Source: Chaenocephalus aceratus (Eukaryota; Chordata; Actinopteri; Perciformes; Channichthyidae). From it: a stretch of DNA of 64,000 bases. The notes under the pieces are model-generated. The model saw only the letters and a program-made list of their open reading frames with translations. It was not told the DNA's origin and ran no database searches. Below, piece after piece: positions 23,020 to 34,100 of this stretch. Location of the stretch: contig CM043793.1 of the NCBI GenBank assembly GCA_023974075.1, positions 7,682,788 through 7,746,787 of the forward strand. Reading direction: 5' to 3'. Positions within the stretch are counted from its first letter, which is position 1. Every line of letters starts with the position of its first letter. Both the position numbers and the translations under genes were made by a program.

Positions 23020-24522
23020 CTGCTGAAGAGGAGAGAGACGTCAGGCTCAATGTGGCTGTCTGAATCTTACTTCAACTCACATGTCATAGATCTGTGTGGT
23101 ATCTGGTAGTAACAGGACATGTTCAGTGTCTCTGTAGGAAAACAACAGAGGGCTTATGGTGGTGACATGAACATTAAATGCACTGCAAAGCTGAACTGAC
23201 ATTGGTACATTGCTTTAGTCCTCCCCATCTTCACTTAGAGATTCAAAGGTGTTATGGTCATTTGCACAATAGTAACAGCATAGTTTTGGCTATGAAGGTC
23301 CTAGTCCACTCCAACAATGCAACCCACAGAATATCCTTCAGAGGTAATAATAGTGCAAGAAAAATAGAAATAGAGGGGGCCCTATTGTGTTTTGGGGGTT
23401 TTCCCTTTCCTGTAGTGTGTTCATTGCAGACTGGGCTCTGGTTTCAGACAGAGGGTTAAAAGAGGTGCTGCAGCAGAGGCAGTATGAGAAAAAAGAGCTT
23501 TATGAACATTAAAGCATGGAGACATGTCATAGTAGAGGCACAAAATACAAATATGAACATGAAAATGAGCGAATGGAGCAAGAGCATGGTGCAAGGACCA
23601 CAATGTCAAATGCAAAAATAATTGAATTATATACATGTAAAATAGAATAAGATGACATGAACCAGAATTTGATGTGACACTGTGTATTGTAATAATAATT
23701 AAATATGTAGACTGTAAAGGTTCTATACATAAGACTATTCTAGCACTTGAGTAAATGTTCTTCGTTACATTCTACAACTGTTGACTGAGTGCCGAATGTG
23801 TGTGTGTTTGTTCACTTTGTGTAGATGAAGGTGTTGGAGAGCCACAGTGTCTGAGGTCAGTGACACACACCCGCTGGTCCTCCTCACAGCGCTTCAGTTC
23901 AGAGTCCCTCACCGTCACCTCTGCCACACACAGAACACACGCAGAATGCAAGACTTACATTCAGGAAAGGACACCTTAACTAAACCAAGACGTGATGTAA
24001 CTTCCCTGCAAGTAGAACATGTTTTGAATCACTAAACAGTTTTACTCAAATGTATCTCATGCATCGCCCAGGGTTCAAATGGTCCAGTTTAGTAGACAAG
24101 TTACACCAGGATTATTAACTGCATTCTAAGGGCTTAATCATGAAACCCTCTGAAACAACCCATTTTACACAGGGAGGATGTTTTCTTCTGCTTCCTAAGT
24201 ACATTATACTGCTTATATTTTTACTCAAATATTACTTAAATATAATATATTAAATATTATATAATATATATATATTATATTTCAAATATTACTTTAGGTT
24301 AATCAGATTACTACTTCCAACACTGAAACAATGACATACACCAACAAAAAGTGCATATCATTACCAAGACTAATCCAGATCGACCACAACACATTTCAGA
24401 AAAATACGATTTTTCCTTTAATCAAGTAGTAAAATAGTGGCGAACTCACCATGAGAAAACACACCGAGGAGGCTCATCACTGTACACGTAGCAATGTACA
24501 GTTTGTGAGACCAGATGCCCAT
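23020..24522 (-). pseudogene. Class I cytokine receptor N-terminal relic
   Basis: Exon 1 (24522-24450) encodes a signal-peptide-like start, MGIWSHKLYIATCTVMSLLG and VFSH, and ends at a GTGAGT donor. Exon 2 (23920-23816) reads EVTVRDSELKRCEEDQRVCV and TDLRHC. Exon 3 (23131-23020) joins in phase and reads TLNMSCYYQIPHRSMTCELK, the C-F/Y-Y...TCEW pattern of a cytokine receptor D1 domain. The usual Trp is Leu (TTG), and TAA at 23067-23069 follows at once; the reading resumes as DSDSHIEPDVSLLFS. No later receptor exons are found toward lower coordinates, where a MITE lies. The exon 2 donor is my best guess. A receptor of the IL-12/IL-6 receptor group is likely, but the exact member is unknown. Confidence 0.5.
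23380..23560. repeat. MITE fragment, family E
   Basis: GCAGACTGGGCTCTGGTTTC, AAAGAGCTTTATGAAC and AAGCATGGAGACATGTC recur in inverted orientation at 27370-27490, the other copy in this window. Confidence 0.6.
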
Positions 24523-24753
24523 CTTAGCTGGTAAAAAATTACCAAATATTCAAAAGATTAGCTCATTGTAAACATAAAATAAGTCCATCGTCTTTCAAAA
24601 CCCATTATTTTCTATGTAGAAGGACTACATGACTTCAGAGAACTTGTTTTTAAAAAAAATCTCTGGTGTATGAAAGCTGTGAGCGGTGAATCAGGAGATG
24701 TAATGTTGATCAGGAAACTGCTCCATGTCTTTAAGTTACACCCATTATTACAT

Positions 24754-24792
<39 letters not shown>

Positions 24793-25144
24793 GTGCGCAT
24801 GCGTGTGTGTGTTTGTGTTACAATTTACATTTCCTGTTAAATGATCACTGCTTTTCTACGTTAATAAACCTGCACGGCACCGGAACACTGACCAATTCAA
24901 ACATACTGTAAATATTGTATTCATGTCTAAACACTCATAATATGCATGGAGGTTGCTGTACAAATAAAATGTATTCTTATTCATGTCTGTGTAAGTAGTT
25001 GTAGACGAAAGTATTAGCAGCAGAACTAGTATTTGTAGTAGTAGCATTGCTCTCTGGTGGACAAACTATTGAATGGAGACACTGTCAAACCCTAACCCAA
25101 GTCAATGGCAATATATAATTCCAGTTGTAATGTTATTATGCCAT
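24523..25144. other. Non-coding stretch with GT microsatellite
   Basis: It holds a (GT)n tract at about 24759-24814 with GC interruptions. No gene seen. Confidence 0.5.
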
Positions 25145-25312
25145 GCATTTGTGGGCCGCCGTATAACACAGTTGGTAGAGCAGGCAGCCCATGTACTGGG
25201 GCTTGGTTCCCCTGCAGAGGACCCAGATTTGTATCCGGCCTTTGACCATTTGCCCGTGTCATCCCCTCTGTCTCCCCCTTCAACACTGTCACCTCAATAA
25301 AGGCACTGTGTT
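25145..25312 (+). mobile_element. tRNA-derived SINE
   Basis: The head contains a box-A-like TAACACAGTTGGTAGAGCAG and a box-B-like GGCTTGGTTCCCCTGC. The body ends CACCTCAATAAAGGCACTG. Size and order fit a fish tRNA-SINE. It is not a functional tRNA gene, as the cloverleaf is incomplete. Confidence 0.65.
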
Positions 25313-25889
25313 ATAAACACATTTTTTGTTAAAAGCGGTATGGTGTCTGTCACCCCACTCCTATTGTGTTTGTGGTAAAGCTGCAATCACATGATACACC
25401 ATAAAAGCTCTCTGCGCTGACGTTGCCGTTTCTACGGGGATAGCGGTTCCACCCTCGACTAAGCGGACGCGCTACACTCAGTGTCCTCGCACTGTTGGAA
25501 ATCATTGCGACCACTGCACCCAAAGCTCCATCTATTCCGATTTTTGACCTTGTTTACGCACAACCAATCAGATGAGAGCTGCATGTAGCGGCGCAAGGGA
25601 GGTAACTGTAGAAACACAACCTAACTAGCTGTTTCACTGCAAGGCTCTGCGACCAACCAGTTGAGCAAAGACCAAATCATGTGTCATGTGAATGCACTTC
25701 TAATGTGTGTGCATTTTGTTCTTCACTTCTTTAGAACACTTCTTTGTTATTTTGGTGATGGTCCGACCTCCTGAGGCAGCAGCGTTCACAACATCTGCCA
25801 CATGCTGCAACTGTAACCGAATGTCCGAACTGTGTCCACCAATCAATATTTTTTACTTGTATCCAGAAACAAGAACTTCAATATCAATG

Positions 25890-27240
25890 TTAAATTAAAG
25901 CTGCAAGCAGCGTTGAGCGGGTCTTCGATGCTCCGCAGGCTGTTGTCCGCACATCGACGTGTCACGTAGGTGTCTCAAGGACTCGGCCGTTGGCAAACGT
26001 GGGAAGTTTCAGGGCGATCGGACAACGTACATAGGAGTTACAGCAATATCACAAACATTGTGTTTGATGGCGAGTGATCTGTCATCATGGCAACGACATT
26101 TGATGACACCCCATAATATGCCTAGATGTGTTGAGGGCTGCATCGTTATCAAACCTGTGAAGTTTTGGGCCGTTTGGAGCATGTTCAATGGAGTTATGAG
26201 AAAACCGTGTTTCATGGTGACCATTGTGTTACCATGGCAACGGCATTTGACGAAACCTAAAAACTGACACATATATGTCTTGAGGGCTGTACCGTTGGCA
26301 CACGTTAAGTTTGAACACTTTTTGTCCATTAACACTGGAGGTATAGCAATATCGTGCTTAACAACACGGTGTTGTCGTATCTCAATGGAAAATCGTCCAA
26401 ACGGCACCAGGCTTCAGACGATGGTTAATGGTCCGGCCCTCAACAGCTCTGTCAATTATAGGGTGTCATTATGCTGTTGCCATGGCAACAGCTTTAGAGG
26501 AAAACTCACTATTGTCATATTGAGGTGTTGAGGGCCGGACCATTAACTGTCATCTGAAGTCTGGTGCCGTTTTGACCCTTTTCATAGGAGTTACGACAAC
26601 ATCATGCGTTATGGCGAGGGTTCCGTTCCCATGGCAACGGCATATAATGACACCCTATAATTGACAGAGCTGTTGAGGGCCGGACCATTAATCATCGTCT
26701 GAAGCCTGGTGCCGTTTGGACGATTTTCATTGAGATACGACAACACCGTGTTTAATGGCGAGGGATCTGTCACCATGGCAACGGTATATGATGACACCCC
26801 ATGATGGACATAAAGCTGTTGAGGGCCGGACCATTGGCCATCGTCTGGTGCCGTTTGGACCATTTTCCATTGAGTTACGACAACATCGTGTTTTTTGGCG
26901 AGGGATGCATTGCCATGGAAACGGCATATGGTGAGATCTCAGATTTCACATAGAGCTGTTGAGGCACGGACCGGTGTTATACAAGTGAAGATTGGGGGAC
27001 GATCGGACCGTGTCCATTGGAGTTACAGCGACATCGTGTTTTATGGCGAGGGATTCGTTGCCATGGTAACGCCACATTATGTAACATCAGATTTGACCTA
27101 GAGCTGTTCAGGGCCGCAGTGTTAACCATCATGTGAAGTTTAGGCGATAGGCGATCTGAGCATGTCAGTTTGAGTTATGACGTCATCGTGTTCCATGGCG
27201 AAGGATCGCCTAGCATCGAACGAACGTGAACTTTGGGGGA
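25890..27240. repeat. Satellite-like array, ~145-bp unit, 7-8 diverged copies
   Basis: CCATGGCAACGGCAT-type motifs occur near 26087, 26234, 26480, 26631, 26773, 26912 and 27060. Each is followed by TGTTGAGGGCCGGACCATT and GGTGCCGTTTGGAC. Spacing is 139-151 bp except one gap of 246. The array begins AAAGCTGCAAGCAGCGTTGA, the start of a widespread fish repeat. Confidence 0.85.
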
Positions 27241-27369
27241 AAATCACGGCGATGCCGTGCGGAAAAAAAAGAGTTTCGTGATATCGTGAAAACAGTTGTA
27301 GAAACTACTCCCAAAAAAATACTACGTATTGTGCATTTTTTTTGTACAGCACAAAGCGAATGTATTTTT

Positions 27370-28030
27370 TGCCTCTACTCGGACACGTCTCCATGCTTTA
27401 ATTTTCAAAAAGCTCTTTATTTTTCTCCTGTGCCGAAGCACCTCTTTTCACCCTCCTTCTGAAACCAGAGCCCAGTCTGCTCTGATTGGTTAGCTGGCCG
27501 GCTCGGTTTTGATTGGTGGACCGCTTAGAGATGTCCTGCCCCTAAGCCTATCACCTACAATGTGTTGGAGCACGAGCCAATCATTCATTAGACTGGATCA
27601 GAGAAGATCGGCAAATAAATAAGTAAGTGAGCATACTTATTGGGCCCAGCTTTGGGCACTTTTGCTCTCGAGAGTCCGGCCATTTTAGCAGAGTCTGCTC
27701 TGATTGGTTAGTTGACTCACTCTGTTGCGATTGGTCAACCACTAAGAGATGTGTCGGAAATATCCCGACCATTACAAAATCAAGTACAATGTTGTGGAAC
27801 GCTAGCCAATAGAAGCGTTATGTAGTGATTTCCCTATGGAAGTAAACAAAGGAGTCCAATGGGGGCGTTTCAGAGGGTGTGGGAGAGAAACTCCCTCTGG
27901 AGAGAACACAGGGATTTTTTGCAGACCATTAACATGCACAACAACCTATACAACACACTACAGTGGAGCAACAAGCATAACCGGGCCTCTTTAAAAAGGA
28001 ACAGGCTTCTGTTCAGGTGCCAAATGCACA
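27370..28030. repeat. MITE remnants, family E and CTGATTGGTTAG-rich sequence
   Basis: 27370-27490 is the inverse of 23380-23560. CTGCTCTGATTGGTTAG occurs at 27478 and again near 27691. GAGAGAACACAGGGATTTTT with TGCAGACCATTAACATGCAC (27899-27938) resembles 41720-41780 and the region near 490-540. Confidence 0.5.
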
Positions 28031-29469
28031 ATAACGCCTAAAGGAAGCTTCTCTTTAAACTGCACAACATAATTGATAAAACTGACAAACTATTTGGAGC
28101 CAGGTATATACGCTTTACTAGTATAACAATGGCTCTCACCACACATTCAGTGAAGAAACACCACTCAGGGAATTACCAAACCCCAACTGTTCCTCATTTA
28201 TTTTTCAAGTTCTTTCCTCAAAAGCAACAATTCAGCTCTTCTCATTCTTTTTTCTTATAGAAAATGAAAAAAGAAATTGCTTGTACAAACATTTAAAAAT
28301 GACTTACAGCGGGAAAAAAAAGGAAAAATAAATGCTGTGCAGATTGATAGATGAATTGTTCCTCTGGTCTGCGTGTCTCCACACTGTCAGATGCAGCGAG
28401 CATAGGCTCACTCTACTGTTATATATGAATTGAGGAGTGCGGGAGACAAAAAAGGCTAAACAAGTACTTTTCATCCAAGAGAAGACCAATGAGGTTTCAC
28501 GACCGCTGTGCTTTTGAAACCTGTAAAAATGTCAAGTTAATGCATGTGAGACAAAAGAAAATCCCTCTATCCTGAAAGACATTTTTGGGGTGTTTCTTGC
28601 CCGGCAACAGAGAAAACATGTAAACCAATGGTGCAGCAATTAGACTTGGGGTATTTACGAGATACAGGAAGTGAAACAGACCAAAATATATATATATATA
28701 ACATTATCCGTTCACCATGTCTGGTCACAGCCGTTCAAAAAGTGGATCATATTAGCCTTTTTGGGGGAGGGGGAGGGGGAACAAAAGCTAAATCAGATGT
28801 CGTGAATCTGACACACGAGGGATTTTTTTATTACCCCAAAGATCCGTTTCATATTCATACACATGATATACCTTGAAGATCTGCAAAAATGAGTTTTTCC
28901 TGCTCATCAGCAAATGTCCTCAGGCAGCTGCTGATATTTACAATAATTATTTACGGATGTAACGGTGGCACGAGTTACTTTACTAGATTCATTGTCGGCT
29001 TTTGTTAAACCTGTGTGTACTTAAGATCATATCCCGCCCGCCTTGCTGAGCAATTCAGCCAATTTCTTTTTCCAAGTCGACAGTAAACATGATTTATTCT
29101 GAGACGTCGTGATGGAGGTTGAGTGTGATGGTAAGCCTCTAGATCTATTCATCCATCCAACACAATTAGGACTTTTTATGCACTCATTATGTTAAATGCT
29201 TTTTCTTGACAAATAATCAAAAGTATAATCTTGATTAGGTGCTTATAAAGTTGAGGTAAAAAGCAAAGATAACAATGTGTGAAACATTTAGTTATTCAAA
29301 TAATGGTAACTTGCACCCAAAGCTTGTACTCCGTCGACCTTTGTGTGCGAGATCAAGATGTGAAAATGGATTCCGGCACTGCCTGCCATGTGTTTCTTAT
29401 AAGATTTCCTTACTTGTGTTTTGTTTCTTTCTCGTCTAAATTCTACGGTGGTCGACCTGTGCAATCACG
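28031..29469. other. Non-coding sequence, no recognised gene
   Basis: No exon with homology seen. Low-complexity parts include a short (TA)n at 28687 and a GGGGGAGGGGGAGGGGG stretch near 28762. Confidence 0.45.
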
Positions 29470-30180
29470 CTCCACTTCCATTAGGAGAAATGGGCTCAAA
29501 AACGATGCAAATAAAAACACAACTGAGCCAAAACACATGAAGAAACATCTTCATCAACTTGACAAGACATGAGCAGTATTTACTCAAAAAGCTGCTCAAA
29601 CTAAACGCGGGAAGAAGCTCAAAACACAACGAAAACAGGGACACTCAAAAGTGCCGCAGCGCTGGGACGGAGGAGCGCTTGTTGATGTTCTGGGATTATA
29701 AAGTTGGCCAACTGTCACTGTTGGCAGAGTTAGCCTGTTTCACGATTGTAAGTGTTTTGTCAGTATCTGAAATAACTAGGCTAGCTAGCTAGCTGACAGC
29801 AGATCTGCAATAATATCAGAAGGATTCCTGGGATCGCATTTTTTAAATAAGCTACTACAATGTACATTTGAGGTAAGTTTCCAGTCACAGTGTGCCAACT
29901 TCATAATCCTCAAAAGTCAACACGCGCTCCGGTCCCAGCTGTGTGCATCACTTTTTAGTGTCCCCGTTTGTGTTGTGTTGTGTTTTCAGCTTCTTACGTC
30001 GTTTCTTTATTTGCAGCGTTTCGTTTGCACATGTGCTTTTATAGTAAATGCTGCGCATGTTTCGTCAACTTGGTGAAGATGTTTTTTAATTTGCGCGTGT
30101 TTTGCACGTGTTTTTTTTATTGCATCGTTTTGGGCAGTTCGTCGGCCACCGTAAATTCTGCAACGCTTCCTCTTTGTGCA
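29470..30180. repeat. MITE-like repeat, family A (longest copy)
   Basis: The left arm includes GAAACATCTTCATCAACTTG (29542 onward). The right arm carries its inverse, CAACTTGGTGAAGATGTTTT (near 30066). The middle holds the GCAGATCTGC and GCTCCGGTCCCAGCTGTGTG landmarks. About 700 bp, with no coding capacity. Confidence 0.6.
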
Positions 30181-31018
30181 CATGTTTCTACTCTTACATG
30201 CTTGAAGTGCTCTTCGACTGGAGCGAATGCTCTCATGGGTTAGGATTAGCTGCAAAAAAGGCATCCCTTTAAAAATCGAGGTCCATCCTGTATCTCTGAA
30301 TACCATTACATTTCCAGTGGTGTCATAAGTTTGATTATCTTCTTCGCGGTGACCTGTGACTTCAAATGTTGGCATTGGCATTTCTTCAGCCAGAACACTC
30401 AGAAAGCTTCACCCATCAGCCTTTAAAAAACCCATTGAACCTTTTGTTAAGGATGCCCTCTCATTTCCTTCACTTTGCAGATAGAGTGGTGTAGTTATTG
30501 TTACACTTGAAGGCATCACTTTGGTACAAGCATATTGCTCCATTACATCCATTTTTGATTTATTCCATTTCCTTTTTCACTGTCTCACCTCTGCTCACTC
30601 TCTCGGAGGAGAGAAACAGACTTGAGAAAGATTTATCGAGCTGCAGGGATCCAACCAGCAACATTTGTAACACAACCTCTCTTAATTAAATATGTTTTAG
30701 TTCATGGAGCAGAGAGAGGTGCATAGGTTTAAAAAAAACAAACAAAAAAAACGACAGAACACGTGAGTTGGAACTAAGATTGTGATTAGAAGAAAAAAAT
30801 CCAAAGCACCCGCCACTTCTTCCCAGTGAGCGACAGCACCGAAAGTCCCCAAACTTTGAAAGCTGTGGACTCGCCGTGAATGAAGTGTTTCTGTTTTGCA
30901 GCTTTCAGCCCAAACAGCGTGTCAAGCTTCTTCAGTTGACGATAAGCAGTCAGAGTTCACCCGAGTCGAACTGGAAGAACCAAACTGGTTTCATGATGAG
31001 TCCAGGCATGTGTGTTGT
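30181..31018. other. Probable HIRA 3' UTR and downstream sequence
   Basis: No plus- or minus-strand gene recognised. A minus-strand AATAAA lies near 30560, ~520 bases beyond the HIRA stop, and could be its polyadenylation signal. It has not been tested. Confidence 0.35.

Positions 31019-31066
<48 letters not shown>
31019..31066. repeat. (GT)n microsatellite just downstream of the HIRA stop
   Basis: About 46 bases of GT; in the HIRA transcript this is an AC repeat at the start of the 3' UTR. Confidence 0.95.
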
Positions 31067-31067
<1 letters not shown>

Positions 31068-31079
31068 CAGCAGTGTGTG

Positions 31080-31196
31080 TTATTTGTTGCGCAGTAGCTC
31101 CAGCTGGTCCTGGTATTCGGTGAATAGTCTCTGGAATCGCAGGTTTTCAACGATGACAGGTAAGACCTCCCGCAACAACTCGCGCTTACGTAGACC
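31080..31196 (-). other. hira: HIRA terminal coding exon
   Basis: The last 38 codons and the TAA stop (31080-31082) encode GLRKRELLREVLPVIVENLR followed by FQRLFTEYQDQLELLRNK, the conserved HIRA C-terminus. The 3' UTR begins with an AC repeat (31019-31066 on the plus strand is GT). A possible AATAAA on the minus strand lies near 30560, but I did not establish the 3' end. Confidence 0.9.
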
Positions 31197-34100
31197 CTTA
31201 ACACAGAAAACAGATCGTTAGCGACTAGCATATGCACCGTTTAATGTGGAGCCAGAGCTAACGCAAGCTAACTCATTAGCTATTAGCTTTGTTTGCACAG
31301 GTCATAACAGATTAATCAAATGAGCAAAAAAAACTATTCCGGACAGTCGCAATTACACAACCTGTTTTTTTTTTTTAATGTTCTATAGACAAAACAGTTA
31401 ACATTGTATGGTATCCAATGTCCAGGTTAGAAAGAAAAATGGATTGGGGCATCCCTTTATGTCTTAATGTATATGTAATATACTTAAGGTTAATGCTGAA
31501 TGAGTACAGCCTAATCCTTGGTCAACATCTAGCAACAATACAACTAAGAGATGGGACACAAAGCAGCTTTGGGAGCAGGAACAAAAAGGACAATACATTT
31601 GTTTGTGTGGAAGGTAAACGTTTTGAAAAATGTTGAGTTGTACCAGAGTGGTGGGCTCCCAGGCTGTCGCTGCTGATTTGTGGACGGGACCGAGCTCCGT
31701 TGCAGAGTTCTCGGAGACGAAACTCTGAACCTGGAGGGATCACACAACGTTTTGTCAACACTGAAACCGAAACCCCATCAGCACTCCTGGATGAACTTTA
31801 TACATTGTAACACTGTGGACCTTTGTCTACCCTCTGGCTGTGAGTTATCATAAACAGACAACATGCGCTCTAGTATAGAGTACGACTGGCCGATGTGCTT
31901 AGTGACTTTTCGTAGTTACTCCGAGGGAAAAGAAACTAATAAGTCATTCAAAAAGTGTTCATATGAGATTTTGAGCAATTTTCATATGTCAACCTGCCAG
32001 CCACTAAAAGAGGATGGATGTGGAACTGTAAAACCATTTCATCGCTGAAGTGTGGCTGTGAATGATCCGAAACATAATTCATTGTCTGTAATGTTGTCTT
32101 AAAAACAGAAGAACTAATTATTAGTGGCAGGGCTACATAAGGTTTGTACAGTCAGCACTGGGTTGTTCGTGACTCTTATCAGTCTGAAATCGTTATAAAA
32201 AGGAATAGTTTGCTACCTTCGTTGACAAGGAAACGGGTGTAGATGAGCAGCCAGTAGCGATACTCCTGTGCTGACTGCAAAGTCAGAGCAGACGCCAGCT
32301 GATTCTCCAGGAAGGCCAACGTCATGCTCTGCTGCAGGTGGTGAGGGGTGGAGGAGAGGCGGGACGCCAGCCGACCAGCACTGCAGGGACCACACACATG
32401 GTGTTTATTTACTCATTTATTACCTTTCACCTGGAGATAGAAGGGGGCGATTAAATACTGCTGTCATACTTGAGGTTGCGTCCCTGCATGACAGCCAGTG
32501 GCCCTGAGGACACAGGTGCATCCTGGGTAGGTAGGCAGCTCCTGAAGTCAGCACACTGGACCATAGAGTCTCCTTTATCCGCTATTAACGTCCTGTAAGA
32601 GAGACAGTATAATTATTTAAGTTTACTCATTCACTCGGGGGGGGGGGGGGTGAATGTATTTTTGAAAGGGGGGCATTGGGGAGTTCTTGGTGGTGTGTCT
32701 GTGACGCTCTATGGAGGATTATCAAGTTATGGCAGATAGCCCTCAGCCAGTGTCTAATCATTCAAAATGACCTTGATTTTGTCAGTCATATAAAATAAAT
32801 GAACGTTGACACGAACCTCTTCCTGTCACATACTAAGCAAAACAGATAAACATTGGCTACCGCCATTGGCACATGTCACCTTATTTACTGATGTGCCGAT
32901 GGCGGAAAATATGGCTAACATCGGCAGATGCCAATATCACAACCTTTTCCCCAATGATAAATGCTATCCATTACTTTTAGCTAGCTATTTCAACTGTTCT
33001 TCATTGCGTTTCGGTAGCCATTTCAACGGTTTAACCATCACTGTTAAAATGATTTATGTATTACATTTAGCCAACTCTTCAAACTGTTGATGCTTTTAGC
33101 TAGTTTTTAAAACGTTTATCCATTACTTCTAGCTAGCTATTTAAAACGTTTATCCATTACTTCTAGCTAGCTATTTAAAACGTTTATCCATTACTTCTCT
33201 AGCTAGCTATTTAAAACGTTTATCCATTACTTCTAGCTAGCTATTTAAAACGTTTATCCATTACTGGAAGCTAGCTATTTAAAACGTTTATCCATTACTT
33301 CGAGCTAGCTATTTAAAACGTTTATCCATTACTTCTAGCTAGCTATTTAAAACGTTTATCCATTACTTCGAGCTAGCTATTTAAAACGTTTATCCATTAC
33401 TTCTAGCTAGCTATTTAAAACGTTTATCCATTACTGGAAGCTAGCTATTTTAACTGTTCTTCTTTACGTTTCGCTGGCTTTTCAAAAGTTTAGCAATTAC
33501 TTTTAGCCAACTGTTACAAAAGTGTGTCTATAACTTGTAGCGAGCTATTTCAAACGCTTTTTCTAGCCTTACTTTTAGCAAAGGGTTTTTTCTACCCTTA
33601 ATACCAGCAAACCCTGGTTGGGAATCAGCGCTGTCAGTCCACTCTTTAGTGCAGGGGTGGGGAACCTTTTTCCTCTCAAGGGCCATTTCAATGTTTTCAA
33701 CATCCTCCGAGGGCCGTACAAATTATTGACCTCTGCTTAAAAATACTAAAATCACAGCCCATTCATTTGGCCTTTCTTTCATGCTGTGCAAAGAAAAAGC
33801 AACCTCTTAATCCAAATATCTTGCCATGACTCACGCATGCATGCACTTGCACGGTTGTGGCTTGACCACCAAAACAGAAAGATATGGACACTGTGTGGAA
33901 ATGTATTTAGTTTCCTATCCATGTGAACATGATTTAAGTGGGGGGGACCTGTCCCTAGAGGAGGTTAGGTCATGCTCCCCCGGGAAGATTTTTTTTTTTT
34001 TTTAAAATGTTGAAGTTAAAAGCATCAATCTGGTGCACTTTGAGAGCAACATTAGGAGATCTATGGATACATCTCTCAACATCCATATGAAACCTAACTG

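Noticed and set aside
25145..25220. Functional tRNA gene
   Set aside because: Box A and B-like sequences are present but the stems do not close into a cloverleaf and a SINE body follows.
25890..27240. CRISPR-like repeat-spacer array
   Set aside because: The whole ~145-bp unit repeats with gradual divergence; there are no short exact repeats with unique spacers, and the genome is eukaryotic.
33085..33475. CRISPR-like array of ~34-bp repeats
   Set aside because: The repeats are contiguous with no spacers; it is a minisatellite.
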